In this document: one piece after another, positions 34,356 through 43,345 of the stretch | How the letters are laid out: each line of letters starts with the position of its first letter | Position numbering within the stretch: position 1 is the first letter of the stretch | DNA from: Paracoccus sp. TOH | GTDB taxonomy: Bacteria; Pseudomonadota; Alphaproteobacteria; Rhodobacterales; Rhodobacteraceae | DNA length: 64,000 nt | Assembly: GCF_030388245.1 (NCBI RefSeq) | Contig: NZ_CP098364.1 | Location: 1 to 64,000, forward strand | Reading direction: 5' to 3' | Made by a program: the position numbers and the translations under genes | The notes under the pieces: generated by a model | What the model saw: only the letters and a program-made list of their open reading frames with translations | Databases searched by the model: none | What the model was told of the DNA's origin: nothing

Positions 34356-35141
34356 TCAGCCGTCTTCGTCCTCGCCGTCCAGGATCGTCTGCGCCAGCAG
34401 ATGCGCGGCGCGCTGCAAGGGTTCGATGAAGGCCCCAAGCGCCTCGTAGCGCACCCGCGCCGTCGGCACCGAGACGCCAAGACAGGCGATCAAGGTGCCG
34501 TCGGGGGCGGTGATCGGCACCGCGCAGCCGACGACGCCCTGGACATATTCCTCGTTGGTGCTGGCCCAGCCGTTGCGCCGCACCTCGGCCAGCACGGCCA
34601 GCAGGGCGTCGGGATCGGTGATGGTGTTCGGCGTGTGCTGCTGCACCGGCAATGTCCTGACCAGCTTGTCGCGCGCCGCGCCGGGCATCCGGCTGAGATA
34701 GATCTTGCCGGTCGAGGTGCAATGCAGCGGCGCATCGGCGCCGGGATCGAATTGCAGGCCCTGCGAAGGGGCGACGCGCACGCTGTCCACATAGACGACG
34801 CGGTTGTTGCGGACGATGCCGATCTCGCATTGCTCGCCGAGTTCGCCGGCCACGGCGGTCAGGACCGCATGGCGCCGGGCGGTGCGGAAGGCGTTGCTGA
34901 TGGTCTTGCCCGCCAGCACCACAAGACGGTTGCCGACCCAGAACCGCTTGGTGCCGGGGGCCTTTTGCACCATCTGCCGCGCCTCGAGATTGCTGATCAG
35001 CCGATGGGCCGTCGGCACCGGCAGGCCCAGTTCCTGGGCGATCTCGGCGGTGGTGACCGGCTTTCGCTGGCTGGCGACGAAATCCAGGATCGCAAGGGCG
35101 CGATCCAATGGACCGTCCGAGGGGGTGTCACTGCTCATCAA
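34356..35141 (-). CDS. IclR-family transcriptional regulator
   Basis: 261 residues. N-terminal winged helix LDRALAILDFVASQRKPVTT, AEIAQELGLPVPTAHRLISN. C-terminal effector domain with GLQFDPGADAPLHCTSTGKI, NEEYVQGVVGCAVPI and DGTLIACLGVSVPTARV. Same strand as the aminotransferase/ABC operon and 214 bp before it; shared palindromic text at both promoters suggests that it controls both. Start may be ATG at 35141 or 35138. Confidence 0.9.
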   Translation of the reverse strand: MMSSDTPSDGPLDRALAILDFVASQRKPVTTAEIAQELGLPVPTAHRLISNLEARQMVQKAPGTKRFWVGNRLVVLAGKTISNAFRTARRHAVLTAVAGELGEQCEIGIVRNNRVVYVDSVRVAPSQGLQFDPGADAPLHCTSTGKIYLSRMPGAARDKLVRTLPVQQHTPNTITDPDALLAVLAEVRRNGWASTNEEYVQGVVGCAVPITAPDGTLIACLGVSVPTARVRYEALGAFIEPLQRAAHLLAQTILDGEDEDG

Positions 35142-35351
35142 ACGCCTTTCCCAGGCCGTGGATCAAATCCCGACACCATAAATTCCGAAAAATGAAACTT
35201 GGCAAGGCGAAAGGCGGGGCGCCCGGCAAGGCAGGGACCGGCGGAACCGGCAAGGCGGCGGGGGCGCCTGATGGCCGCATCGAGGCCGGGCAGAACAGCA
35301 AGCGGCCGGCCGGCGCCGGTGTCGCGTTGCGGCGTGGCGTGGCGATCTTGG

Positions 35352-35567
35352 CTAGCGCAAAGGACGCATCAGCACGATCGCCGTGCCGATCCGGGCGATT
35401 TGCGCATTGCGTTCATCCAGCGGGGCCTTGGTTCCGGTTATGCAGATCGCGCCGATCTGCGCCGGCTTGCCATCCGGGCCCGGCCCGGCAACGCTGGCCC
35501 GGAAACCGCGCATCAAGCACCGCCTCGGCATGGCGCACGGCCTTCGGAACCGGAGGGGCGCCTTCAT
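35352..35567 (-). other. Possible coding remnant in the gap between the IclR gene and ampC
   Basis: The region 35142-35563 holds no intact gene. On the - strand, 35352-35507 reads RGFRASVAGPGPDGKPAQIG then AICITGTKAPLDERNAQIAR, which has the look of a ligand-domain end of a regulator (IclR-like) without any DNA-binding part. It could be a decayed gene. Weak evidence; otherwise nothing was seen here apart from the CCGAAAA motif at 35184-35191. Confidence 0.25.
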
Positions 35568-36724
35568 TCGGCCGCGTCCAGAACGGCCTTGATCAGCGTC
35601 AGCCCGGCATCCACGCGGGCGGGATTGGGAATGCTGCGATTGGCCAGGATGACCAGGCCCAGATCCGCATCCGGGATGAAGGCGACATAGCCGCCGAAGC
35701 CGTTCGTCGATCCGGTCTTGCTGAACAGCACCGCATGGTCGGACGCATCGGGCAGCGCCAGCCGGGTGGCGGGCTGGCTTTCCCTGGCCATTTCCGTCGC
35801 ATTCCCGGCCAACAACTGATCGCGCGGAACCGGCCAGGGATAGCGTTCCCAGATCATCGCCTGCTGGAAATGCCGCGTCCCCGTCTGGCCGGCATGGGTC
35901 TGCGCCACGGCCCGGCGCAGATCCGGCGGGACATCCGCATCGCCCAGGTTGATCCGCAGGAAGCGCAGCAGGTCGTGCAGATCCGCTTTCAGACCATAGG
36001 CCTCGTCGTCCAGCATGCCCGGATTCACCCGAATGGCGCTGTCGTCCCGGCGCGCATAGCCCCAGGCATAGCGACGCATCTCGGCCTTCGGCACGTCGAC
36101 ATGGGTGCTTTCCAGCCCCAGCGGCTGCAGGACATGGCTTCGCAGCGCCTCGGCATAGGGTTCGCCGAAAGCGCCGGCGGTGATGCGTCCCAAAAGGCCG
36201 ATGCTGATGTTCGAATAGGACCGCTCGCCCTGGCCCGGCACCGGCTGCCAGTCCTGCAGGCAGCGCATCAGCCTGTCGTCGTCACCGGCCCCGTCCGGCA
36301 CCTGCAGCGGCAGGCCGCCGGTCTGATGGGTGGCGAGGTCCATCAGCGAGACCGAGCCGATCGCGCTGCCCTGCAATTCCGGCAGATGCGCCGCGACGGG
36401 ATCGGCCAGCGTCAGGCGTCCCTATTGCGCCGCCAGCGCGGCCAGCGTCACGTTGAAGGTCTTGCTGATCGAGCCCAGCTCGAACAGCGTCCCGGCCGTG
36501 ACGGGCACCGCGGCCGCGCGGTCGGCCATGCCGGCGGTATAGACATAGTCCCGCCCCCGCCAGGTCACGCCGACGGCAAGGCCGGGAATGTCATGCTCGG
36601 CGATGACGGGGGCGAAGATCCCGGCCGCCATCTGCCGGAACTCGGCCTCGCTCATCGCCGCGGCCGGCATGGCAAGGCCGGCCGCGGCCAGGCCAAGGCT
36701 CACGCATCCATAACGCATATTCAT
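35564..36724 (-). pseudogene. ampC: Class C beta-lactamase AmpC interrupted by one in-frame TAG
   Basis: From ATG at 36724 the frame covers about 385 codons, the normal AmpC length. All active-site motifs are there: SxxK as S-I-S-K in LFELGSISKTFN, Y-x-N as Y-S-N in GERSYSNISIGLLG, and K-T-G in LFSKTGSTNGFGG. A signal peptide ends in AMPAAA. Codon ~101 is TAG (36422-36424) in ALAAQ-stop-GRLTLADPV, where relatives have Gln or another residue. A single CAG to TAG change explains it, so the decay is very recent, or the stop is read through. Divergent ampR follows the classical arrangement. Confidence 0.88.
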
Positions 36725-36850
36725 GTTTCCGCTCTGCTCATATCGGGGCGGCCCGGCTGTGGCCGCCACGCGCCCAGTTAAAGCGAAGCGGCGACGGCGC
36801 ACAAACGATCATATTTCACTTCAGCCATGAGATAATCTAATTTCGGCGGC

Positions 36851-37738
36851 ATGGATCGCCCGCACCTGCCCCTGAACGCCCTGCGCGCCTTCGAGGTGGC
36901 CTCGCGCCATCTGAACCTGACCCGCGCCGCCATCGAGCTTTGCGTGACGCAGGCGGCGCTGAGCCACCAGATCCGCGGGCTGGAGGAGCGCCTGGGGGTC
37001 ACGCTGTTCCGCCGCGTCCCGCGCGGGCTGGTGCTGACCGAGGAAGGGATCATGCTGGCCCCGGTCCTGACCCGGATCTTCGACGAGATGTCCGGCACGC
37101 TGGACCGGTTTTCCGCCGGGCACTATCACGAGACGATCAACCTGGGCGTCGTCAACAGCTTCGCCACGGAATGGCTGATCCCCCGCATCGGCGATTTCCA
37201 GCGGCTGCACCCCTTTCTCGACCTGCGCATCCACACCAACAACAACCGCGTCGACCTGGCGGGCGAAGGGCTGGACCTGGCGGTGCGGTTCGGCGACGGC
37301 AGCTGGCACGGCGCGGCGGCGACCAGACTGATGGGCGGCGCGATGATGGCGGTGTGCAGCCCCGACCTGGCCGGGCGCCTGCGCCGGGTCGAGGATCTGC
37401 TGTCGGCGCCGCTGCTGCGATCCTATCGCGCCAATGAATGGGAGCGGTGGTTCGCCGGCCACGGACTGCCGGCCCCGCAGCTGCGCGGCCCGGTCTTCGA
37501 CAGCTCGCTGGCCATCGCCGAAATGGCGGCCCGGTCCCATGGCGTGGGGCTGGTGCCGGTCGCGCTGTTTTCGTCCTGGACCCGGGCCGGACGGCTGGTC
37601 CGGCCATTCGCATCCGAGCTTGCCGCCGGCGATTATTGGCTGACGCGCCTGCATGCCAGCCCCGAAACCACCGGGCAAGGCGCGTTCCGGGAATGGCTCG
37701 TGGCGAGTTGCGCGGCGCCTGCCTGTGAAATCACCTGA
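36851..37738 (+). CDS. ampR: LysR-family regulator AmpR
   Basis: 295 residues. Helix-turn-helix LNALRAFEVASRHLNLTRAA, IELCVTQAALSHQIRGLEER as in AmpR/GcvA, then a periplasmic-binding-like effector domain (INLGVVNSFATEWLIPRIGD, DLRIHTNNNRVDLAGEGLDL). Divergent from ampC with a 126-bp gap. AmpR senses cell-wall fragments and controls ampC in many proteobacteria. The regulator is intact although its target gene is broken. AT-rich text with a TAATCTAATTT core lies right before the start. Confidence 0.85.
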   Translation: MDRPHLPLNALRAFEVASRHLNLTRAAIELCVTQAALSHQIRGLEERLGVTLFRRVPRGLVLTEEGIMLAPVLTRIFDEMSGTLDRFSAGHYHETINLGVVNSFATEWLIPRIGDFQRLHPFLDLRIHTNNNRVDLAGEGLDLAVRFGDGSWHGAAATRLMGGAMMAVCSPDLAGRLRRVEDLLSAPLLRSYRANEWERWFAGHGLPAPQLRGPVFDSSLAIAEMAARSHGVGLVPVALFSSWTRAGRLVRPFASELAAGDYWLTRLHASPETTGQGAFREWLVASCAAPACEIT

Positions 37739-37837
37739 CCCCGCAGCGACCGAACGCCGGGATCGCGCGGGGGCGGCGCGGCGCCGCATCCGGGATCGAA
37801 TCCGGCGGCGGCGCTTCCCGGCGACCGCCCCCCTTAT

Positions 37838-38467
37838 TCATCCCATCGTCTCTCTTGCGCGCTGGACCAGCCCGCGCAGCTCGTCGAGGCTGTATTGGCC
37901 GAAGGCGCCCTCGTCCCCGGCGACGAAGGTCGGGGTGCCGATCAGCCCCATATGCTCGGCCAGCATCGAGCTCATGGAGATGTGGCGCTCGACCGGCTCG
38001 GCCGCCATGTCGCGTTCCAGCCGGGCGGTGTCCAGGCCGATGTCGCGGGCGGCGCGCATGGTGGCCTCCTGCGTCACCCGGCCCTTGGTGCGGAACAGCG
38101 CGGTGTGGAACTGCCAGTACCGGCCCTGTTGCAGCGAGGCCAGCGAGGCCCGGGCGGCGAAATCCGAATCCTCGCCGAAGACCGGCCATTCGCGGAACAC
38201 CACCCGCAGGTTCTTGTCCGACGAGATCAGCCGGTGCATCGGCTCGACCATCTTGCGGCAGAACGGGCAGTTGTAGTCGAAGAACTCGGTCAGGGTGATG
38301 TCGCCCTGCGGATTGCCCAGGACCGGCGCCGTCGGATCGCGCTCCAGCGACTTGCGCAGATTGTCGGGCATGGGGTTGGCGCGCTCCTGCGCAAGGGCGG
38401 CGGTCCGGTCCAGGGCCGGCAGCGCCAGCAGGCTGGCCCCCGCAAGGATAAGGCTTCGACGGTGCAT
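37838..38467 (-). CDS. DsbA/ScsC-like periplasmic thioredoxin-fold protein (CPFC)
   Basis: 209 residues from ATG at 38467; signal peptide MHRRSLILAGASLLALPA... to about 35. Active site in LTEFFDYNCPFCRKMVEPMH, then REWPVFGEDSDFAARASLAS and cis-Pro loop LIGTPTFVAGD. ScsC/BdbD-like group. Acts as a disulfide oxidase, isomerase or reductase in the periplasm. It is the last gene of a leftward cluster with DsbD, TlpA-like protein, L,D-transpeptidase and another DsbA-like protein, so it is probably kept reduced by DsbD. Confidence 0.9.
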   Translation of the reverse strand: MHRRSLILAGASLLALPALDRTAALAQERANPMPDNLRKSLERDPTAPVLGNPQGDITLTEFFDYNCPFCRKMVEPMHRLISSDKNLRVVFREWPVFGEDSDFAARASLASLQQGRYWQFHTALFRTKGRVTQEATMRAARDIGLDTARLERDMAAEPVERHISMSSMLAEHMGLIGTPTFVAGDEGAFGQYSLDELRGLVQRARETMG

Positions 38468-38551
38468 GGTCTCTCCTTCAGGTATCGAGGCCCGGCGGCG
38501 GCGCCGCAAGGCGATGTCGGCGGGATTCCCGCCCTTTCTAGGGCATCTTGT

Positions 38552-39214
38552 TCAGGACGTCCGCCGCGCCTCGGCGATGGCGCCGCGCAGGCGCGTCTCG
38601 TCCAGCGCGCCGGGATAGATCGTCTTGCCGATGATGAAGGCCGGCGTGCCGCGCAGACCCAGCGCCGCCGCCTGCGCCGAATTGCGCGCCAACAGCCCGT
38701 CCCATTTGCCGCGTTCGGCGCGATAGGCCGCCAGCGCCGCCACGGTGTCGATGCCGCCGTCGCCCAGCACCTGCCGGATCTGATCCTCGGTCAGCCGTGC
38801 CTCGGTCGCCATCAGCGCCGCATGGGCCTGCGCGTAATCGCCCATCGAGGCCGCCCCCAGGACCAGCTGGCTGGCCAGGACCGAGGGCGCCCCGAAGATC
38901 GGCCAGTCCTTCATCACCAGCCGGATATCGCCATCCTTCGCCACCACGTCGGTCAGCATCGCGTGGCCCATCTTGCAATAGGGGCACTGGTAGTCGAAAT
39001 ATTCGACGATGGTCAGCGCCCCCTCGGGATTGCCCAGCACCGGATTGTCGGGGTCGCGCAGCACCTCGTCGGTGCTCATCTCGGCCGCGGCGGCGGATTT
39101 GTCGCCGCCGCTTCCCCCGGCCCGGTCCCTGCCCAGCAGGATCGCCCCGCCGGCGGTGCCCGCCAGACCGAACCCGGCGGCCCCGGCCAGAATGTCGCGT
39201 CGGGTGATGCTCAT
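38552..39214 (-). CDS. DsbA-like protein with Tat signal (CPYC)
   Basis: 220 residues. Twin-arginine-like signal ITRRDILAGAAGFGLAGTAG. Active site CPYC in VEYFDYQCPYCKMGHAMLTD, followed by MKDWPIFGAPSVLASQLVLG and cis-Pro region LRGTPAFIIGKTIYPGA. A paralogue of the next protein in the cluster (same order of motifs), with a different export route. The start overlaps the end of the L,D-transpeptidase gene by 4 bp. Confidence 0.9.
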   Translation of the reverse strand: MSITRRDILAGAAGFGLAGTAGGAILLGRDRAGGSGGDKSAAAAEMSTDEVLRDPDNPVLGNPEGALTIVEYFDYQCPYCKMGHAMLTDVVAKDGDIRLVMKDWPIFGAPSVLASQLVLGAASMGDYAQAHAALMATEARLTEDQIRQVLGDGGIDTVAALAAYRAERGKWDGLLARNSAQAAALGLRGTPAFIIGKTIYPGALDETRLRGAIAEARRTS

Positions 39215-39954
39215 ATCGTTTCTCCTGTCTGTTCGGTCCCAAGGGCGGACAATGGCAGCGGCTGGTCCGGCGGCAGCGTGCCCTTGCCGGATTCCGCCTC
39301 GCTCAGCACGATCACCCTGGCCATGCTGTCGGTCTGGCTGGCCAGGTGGATGATGTCCTGGTTGAACAGCCGGATGCAGCCCGCCGAGGTCGCCTGCCCG
39401 ATCGAGGCCGGGTCCATGGTGCCGTGGATGCGGTAATAGGTGTCGCCCTGGCCATTGTGCAGATACAGCGCCCGGGCGCCCAGCGGGTTGCCGATGCCGC
39501 CCTCCAGCCCCTTTTCGACCGGGCCGTAAAGCTCGGGCTGGGTCGCGATCATGTTGTCGGTCGGCTTCCAGCTTGGCCAGTCGCGCTGATAGGGGATATG
39601 CGCCCGGCCGGTGAAGCCGTAGCCGGCCGCGCCCACGGCGACGGCATAGCGCATCGCCTTGTTGCCGGGCCGCACCTGATAGAGATAGCGGGCATGGGGA
39701 TCGACGATGATCGTGCCCGGCTTCTCGTCGCTCCAGTAATCTACGACCTGCCGCGCCTTGTCCTCGGTCAGCAGCCTGGGATCGACGGCGGGGATATGGT
39801 GGCCGTTATCCTCGACAGCGCCATACAGGGCCGCCACCTCGGGACTGACGGTGGGCGGCGGCGGCGCGGCCGGAACCGCGGGCTGCCTGGTCGAGGCGCA
39901 GGCCGCCAAGGCCAGCAGCATGGCGCCCGCCAAAAGGGCCGGGATGCGGTTCAT
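39211..39954 (-). CDS. L,D-transpeptidase lipoprotein (YkuD domain)
   Basis: 247 residues with a lipobox (LALAAC). YkuD catalytic motif HGTMDPASIGQATSAGCIRL contains the essential His and Cys. Upstream text GTIIVDPHARYLYQVRPGNK is the usual domain start. It makes 3-3 cross-links in peptidoglycan or attaches outer-membrane proteins to it. Its single reactive cysteine is of the kind protected from oxidation by DsbG/DsbD in E. coli, which fits the surrounding redox genes. Overlaps both neighbours by 4 bp. Confidence 0.93.
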   Translation of the reverse strand: MNRIPALLAGAMLLALAACASTRQPAVPAAPPPPTVSPEVAALYGAVEDNGHHIPAVDPRLLTEDKARQVVDYWSDEKPGTIIVDPHARYLYQVRPGNKAMRYAVAVGAAGYGFTGRAHIPYQRDWPSWKPTDNMIATQPELYGPVEKGLEGGIGNPLGARALYLHNGQGDTYYRIHGTMDPASIGQATSAGCIRLFNQDIIHLASQTDSMARVIVLSEAESGKGTLPPDQPLPLSALGTEQTGETI

Positions 39955-40769
39955 CTTGAATCTCCTGTCGCTTGCGCGATCATCCGGGTCAGGGCGGCGC
40001 GCGAGATCTCGCCGGTATGCGCCGCGACCAGCCGGCCCTTGGCGTCGAAGACCAGCGTCGAGGGCAGGCCGATCGCGCCAAGCGCCCCCATCAGCCGGTT
40101 GTGCGGATCGCGGATCATGCCCTGGTCGGGCAGTTTCTCGGCCGCCAGGAAGGCCAGCACCTGCCCGGCATCCTCGCCCTGGTTGGCGAAAACGAACTCG
40201 ACGCCGGGCGTATTCGCGGCCAGGTCGGTCATCATCGGCATCTCGCGCCGGCAGGGCGGGCACCAGGTCGCCCAGAGGTTCAGCACCATGGGCCAGCCCC
40301 GCCCCTCGAGCCGCACCCCGCGCCCGTCCAGCGCGATCAGCTGCATGTTGGGCAAGGTGACCGAAGGGCGCGGCAGCGCGGCAAGGACGGCCTGATGCCC
40401 GGCCAGTGCCGCCGCGCCGCCCAGGACCAGCGGCAGCGCCACCCCGCGCGCCCGGCGCAGCAGCGCCAGCAGCAGGACGGCGACGCCCGCGGCCCAGCCG
40501 GCAACCGGCAGGAAGCCGCCCTGCCACAGCTTCAGCGCGTCCAGCGGATGGGGGGCAAACACAGACCCGTTGGCGATGACGAAGCCCGCCCGCGCGCCGA
40601 GAATCCAGGCCAGCGCGGCGATGCCGGCCCACCGCGCCGCATCGCCCGCCGCATCGCCCCGGCGCAGCCGCGCCACGATCTCGGTCACCACGAAGAACAG
40701 CAGCAGCGCCACCACCGCGGCGAAGCGCCCACCGTCAAAGACCAGCGGGCCGATCGAGATCGCATTCAC
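39951..40769 (-). CDS. Membrane-anchored TlpA-like thioredoxin with multi-helix N-terminus
   Basis: 272 residues. The first ~125 residues hold about four membrane helices; part (ARAGFVIAN, then HPLDALKLWQGGFLPVAGW) resembles the transmembrane region of prolipoprotein diacylglyceryl transferase (Lgt), but the Lgt catalytic residues are not evident. A TlpA/ResA-type domain follows with WATWCPPCRREMPMMTDL and the cis-Pro in AIGLPSTLVFDAKG. Likely a periplasm-facing thiol reductase fed by DsbD. The fusion is uncommon outside this bacterial group. Overlaps dsbD by 4 bp. Confidence 0.85.
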   Translation of the reverse strand: MNAISIGPLVFDGGRFAAVVALLLFFVVTEIVARLRRGDAAGDAARWAGIAALAWILGARAGFVIANGSVFAPHPLDALKLWQGGFLPVAGWAAGVAVLLLALLRRARGVALPLVLGGAAALAGHQAVLAALPRPSVTLPNMQLIALDGRGVRLEGRGWPMVLNLWATWCPPCRREMPMMTDLAANTPGVEFVFANQGEDAGQVLAFLAAEKLPDQGMIRDPHNRLMGALGAIGLPSTLVFDAKGRLVAAHTGEISRAALTRMIAQATGDSR

Positions 40770-42577
40770 GGCCCGACCTTCCCGATCGAGGCCAGCAGCG
40801 CGGCGCTGTCCATCTCGCCGACCAGCCGGCTGTCCGGGGCCTCGGCGCGCAGGGCGTCAAGGAAGATCATCGTCGGCGGCCCGGCGGCGGCCAGATCCCG
40901 CATCAGCGCCTGCGCCTCGGCATCGAAGGTGCTGACATCCAGCTTGATCGCCGCCAGGCCGGCCAGCGCGGCCTGCACGGCGGGATCGGCCAGCGGCCCG
41001 CGTTCGATGGCCCGGCAGGTCACGCACCAGTCGGCGGTGACATAGACCAGCGCCGGTCTGCCATCGGCCGCGGCCAGCGCCCGCTCCAGCCCCGCGCGCG
41101 TGGTGACCTCGGCGAATTGCGCGCCGGCCTGCGTCGGCTCCGGGGCGCTGCGCCCCGCCAGCGGCGCCAGCGGCCGCAGCGGATCATCCGCCCCCAAGGC
41201 CGCGCCGAAGCCCTGCGCCAGCCCGGCCAGCAGCAGCAGCACCCCCAGCGCCGCGCCCAGCCGGCGGTTGCGCGACGCATCGCCCTCCAACCGGTCCAGC
41301 GCGCCCAGGAACACCGCCGCACCCACCAGCAGCACGGCCCAGAGCGCCAGCGTGACCGGACCCGGCAGCACCCGCCCGGCCAGCCAGATCGCGAAGCCCA
41401 GGAAGATCACCCCGAAGGCCCGTTTGGCGCCCTGCATCCAGCCGCCGCCGCGGGGCAGGATGCGCGGACCGAACAGCCCGATGGCCAGCAAGGGCAGCCC
41501 CTGCCCCAGCCCCAGCGCGAACAGCGCCGCCGCCCCCAGCATCACGTCGCCGGTCTGCGCGATGTAAAGCAGCGCCCCGGCCAGCGGCGCGGTCACGCAG
41601 GGCCCGACGATCAGCGCCGAGGTGAAGCCGAGCGCCATCGCGCCGCCGACCGATCCGCGCCGGCCGCCGATGCGCCCAAGCCGGGTCTGCAGCGCCTGCG
41701 GCAGCTGCAATTCGTAGAAGCCGAACATCGACAGGGCCAGCGCCACGAAAAGCGCCGCGATGACCGCGATGGCGGCGGGCGATTGCAGCACCATCTGCAG
41801 GTTCGCCCCCGACCACGCCGCCGCCACGCCCAGCAGCCCGAAGGCCGTCGCCATCGCCAGCACATAGGCGCCGGTCAGCAGCAGGCCCCGCCTTGCGGTC
41901 AGGCGCTCGCCCTGCCCGGCCAGCATTCCGGCGACGATGGGGAACATCGGAAAGACGCAGGGGGTGAAGGCCAGCAGCAGGCCGAAGCCCAGGAATCCGA
42001 CGATCACCAGCGCCCCGCCGCCGCGCGCGGCCAGCCCCTGCACCAGCCCCTGGTCTTGGGCCAGCGTCAGCCCTCCGACAGCGGAATCCGCGGGCTGCGG
42101 GCTCCAGCCCGACCCGCCGGCGGCGGCCTCCTTCTTGCGGGCATCCGCCAGCACCCCGCCATCCGCGTCCAGCCGCACGCTTTGCGGGGCATAGCAGATG
42201 CCGTCCTGCTGGCAGCCCTGCCAGTGCAGGGTGACGGGCCGGCCGGCATTCTTCAGCCCGGCGGTGACCGCGCCGCGATAGATCTGGCCGGCGCCGAAAT
42301 ACGGATCCTCGTAGATCTCGCCCTCGGGCAGGGACAGCGGCAGACTCTGGCCGTCCGCCTCGGCCGCGAAGCTGCTGCGATACAGGTAATAGCCGTCGGC
42401 GATGCGCCAGTTCAGCACCAGCGCCCCCTTTCCGTCCTGGCTGACGGTCAAGGCGAAGGCCTCTGCCGGTTGCAAGGGCGGCTCACGGGTCTGGGCAAAG
42501 GCCCAGGTCACGGTAAAGGCCGCGATCAGCAGCGACAGCAGCGCCGCCAGAGGGTTGGGGAACAATCTCGTCATCAT
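40766..42577 (-). CDS. dsbD: Thiol:disulfide interchange protein DsbD
   Basis: 603 residues with all three modules. N-terminal periplasmic alpha domain (cysteines in WQGCQQDGICYAPQ). Eight-helix membrane domain with paired cysteines in LAFTPCVFPMFPIVAGMLAG and IVGPCVTAPLAGAL. C-terminal thioredoxin-like gamma domain with YVTADWCVTCRAIERGPLAD. It carries electrons from cytoplasmic thioredoxin to periplasmic partners, here most likely the TlpA-like and DsbA-like proteins encoded behind it. First gene of the operon, divergent from a two-component system. Confidence 0.96.
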   Translation of the reverse strand: MMTRLFPNPLAALLSLLIAAFTVTWAFAQTREPPLQPAEAFALTVSQDGKGALVLNWRIADGYYLYRSSFAAEADGQSLPLSLPEGEIYEDPYFGAGQIYRGAVTAGLKNAGRPVTLHWQGCQQDGICYAPQSVRLDADGGVLADARKKEAAAGGSGWSPQPADSAVGGLTLAQDQGLVQGLAARGGGALVIVGFLGFGLLLAFTPCVFPMFPIVAGMLAGQGERLTARRGLLLTGAYVLAMATAFGLLGVAAAWSGANLQMVLQSPAAIAVIAALFVALALSMFGFYELQLPQALQTRLGRIGGRRGSVGGAMALGFTSALIVGPCVTAPLAGALLYIAQTGDVMLGAAALFALGLGQGLPLLAIGLFGPRILPRGGGWMQGAKRAFGVIFLGFAIWLAGRVLPGPVTLALWAVLLVGAAVFLGALDRLEGDASRNRRLGAALGVLLLLAGLAQGFGAALGADDPLRPLAPLAGRSAPEPTQAGAQFAEVTTRAGLERALAAADGRPALVYVTADWCVTCRAIERGPLADPAVQAALAGLAAIKLDVSTFDAEAQALMRDLAAAGPPTMIFLDALRAEAPDSRLVGEMDSAALLASIGKVGP

Positions 42578-42599
42578 GGGGACTGGCTAAAGACGCGAC

Positions 42600-42616
42600 C
42601 TTAAGCCCAGCTTAAG
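42600..42616. promoter_or_regulatory. Direct repeat CTTAAG-N5-CTTAAG between dsbD and the response regulator
   Basis: Two identical hexamers 11 bp apart match the PmrA/QseB-type box (YTTAAK-N5-YTTAAK) bound by OmpR-family dimers. It lies 23 bp before the dsbD start and 48 bp before the regulator start, so autoregulation and control of the redox operon are both possible. Confidence 0.7.
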
Positions 42617-42664
42617 CTCTGTCGACGATAACGTGATCGTCGCGGAATACGGGGAAACACATCC

Positions 42665-43345
42665 ATGCGCTTGCTGATTGTCGAGGACGATCCGGTCCTG
42701 TCCGACGGGCTTGGCGTCGGATTGCGCCTGTCGGGGTTCACGGTCGATACCGTCGCCACCCTGGCCGATGCCCGCGCCGCGCTGCAAGGCGGCGGCTTCG
42801 CGGGCATGGTGCTGGACATCATGCTGCCCGACGGTTCGGGGCTGGAGCTGCTGGCTGATCTTCGGGGCGCGGGATCGCGGATTCCGGTCCTGCTGCTGAC
42901 GGCCCGCGATCAGGTGCGCGACAGGGTCTGCGGCCTGGATGCCGGCGCCGACGATTACCTGGGCAAGCCCTTCGACCTTGCGGAACTGGCCGCCCGGCTG
43001 CGCGCCATGCTGCGCCGGCAGGAAGGCCGCGCCTCGGCGGTGATGGAATGGAACGGGCTGGCGCTTGATCCGGCCACCATGCGCGGCAGGCGGAACGGCG
43101 ACGCCATTCCGTTCTCGCGCCGGGAGTTCACCATCCTCCAGGCCCTGATCGAGCATCCCGGCGCCATCCTGGCCAAATCCGTCCTCGAAGAGCGGCTCTA
43201 TGGCTGGCAGGGTGAGGTCGAGAGCAACACGGTCGAGGTCCATATTCACAAGCTCCGCGCCAAGCTCGGCACGGCCTTCATCGAAACGGTGCGCGGGGCC
43301 GGCTACCGGCTGGGGAATCCCGCCAAGAAGGGGGAAGCAGGATGA
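42665..43345 (+). CDS. OmpR-family response regulator (QseB/PmrA-like)
   Basis: 226 residues. Receiver domain with acidic pocket EDD at 7-9, phospho-Asp D51 in MVLDIMLPDG, Thr in LLLTARD and Lys in DYLGKPFDLAEL. C-terminal winged helix with FSRREFTILQALIEHPGAIL and the recognition region VESNTVEVHIHKLRAKLG. Overlaps the kinase gene by 4 bp. A CTTAAG direct-repeat box lies before it. Confidence 0.95.
   Translation: MRLLIVEDDPVLSDGLGVGLRLSGFTVDTVATLADARAALQGGGFAGMVLDIMLPDGSGLELLADLRGAGSRIPVLLLTARDQVRDRVCGLDAGADDYLGKPFDLAELAARLRAMLRRQEGRASAVMEWNGLALDPATMRGRRNGDAIPFSRREFTILQALIEHPGAILAKSVLEERLYGWQGEVESNTVEVHIHKLRAKLGTAFIETVRGAGYRLGNPAKKGEAG

Noticed and set aside
34356..35141. Sole control of ampC by the neighbouring IclR gene
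   Set aside because: ampC has its own divergent ampR; the CCGAAAA motif is found at the IclR and transport promoters, not at ampC.
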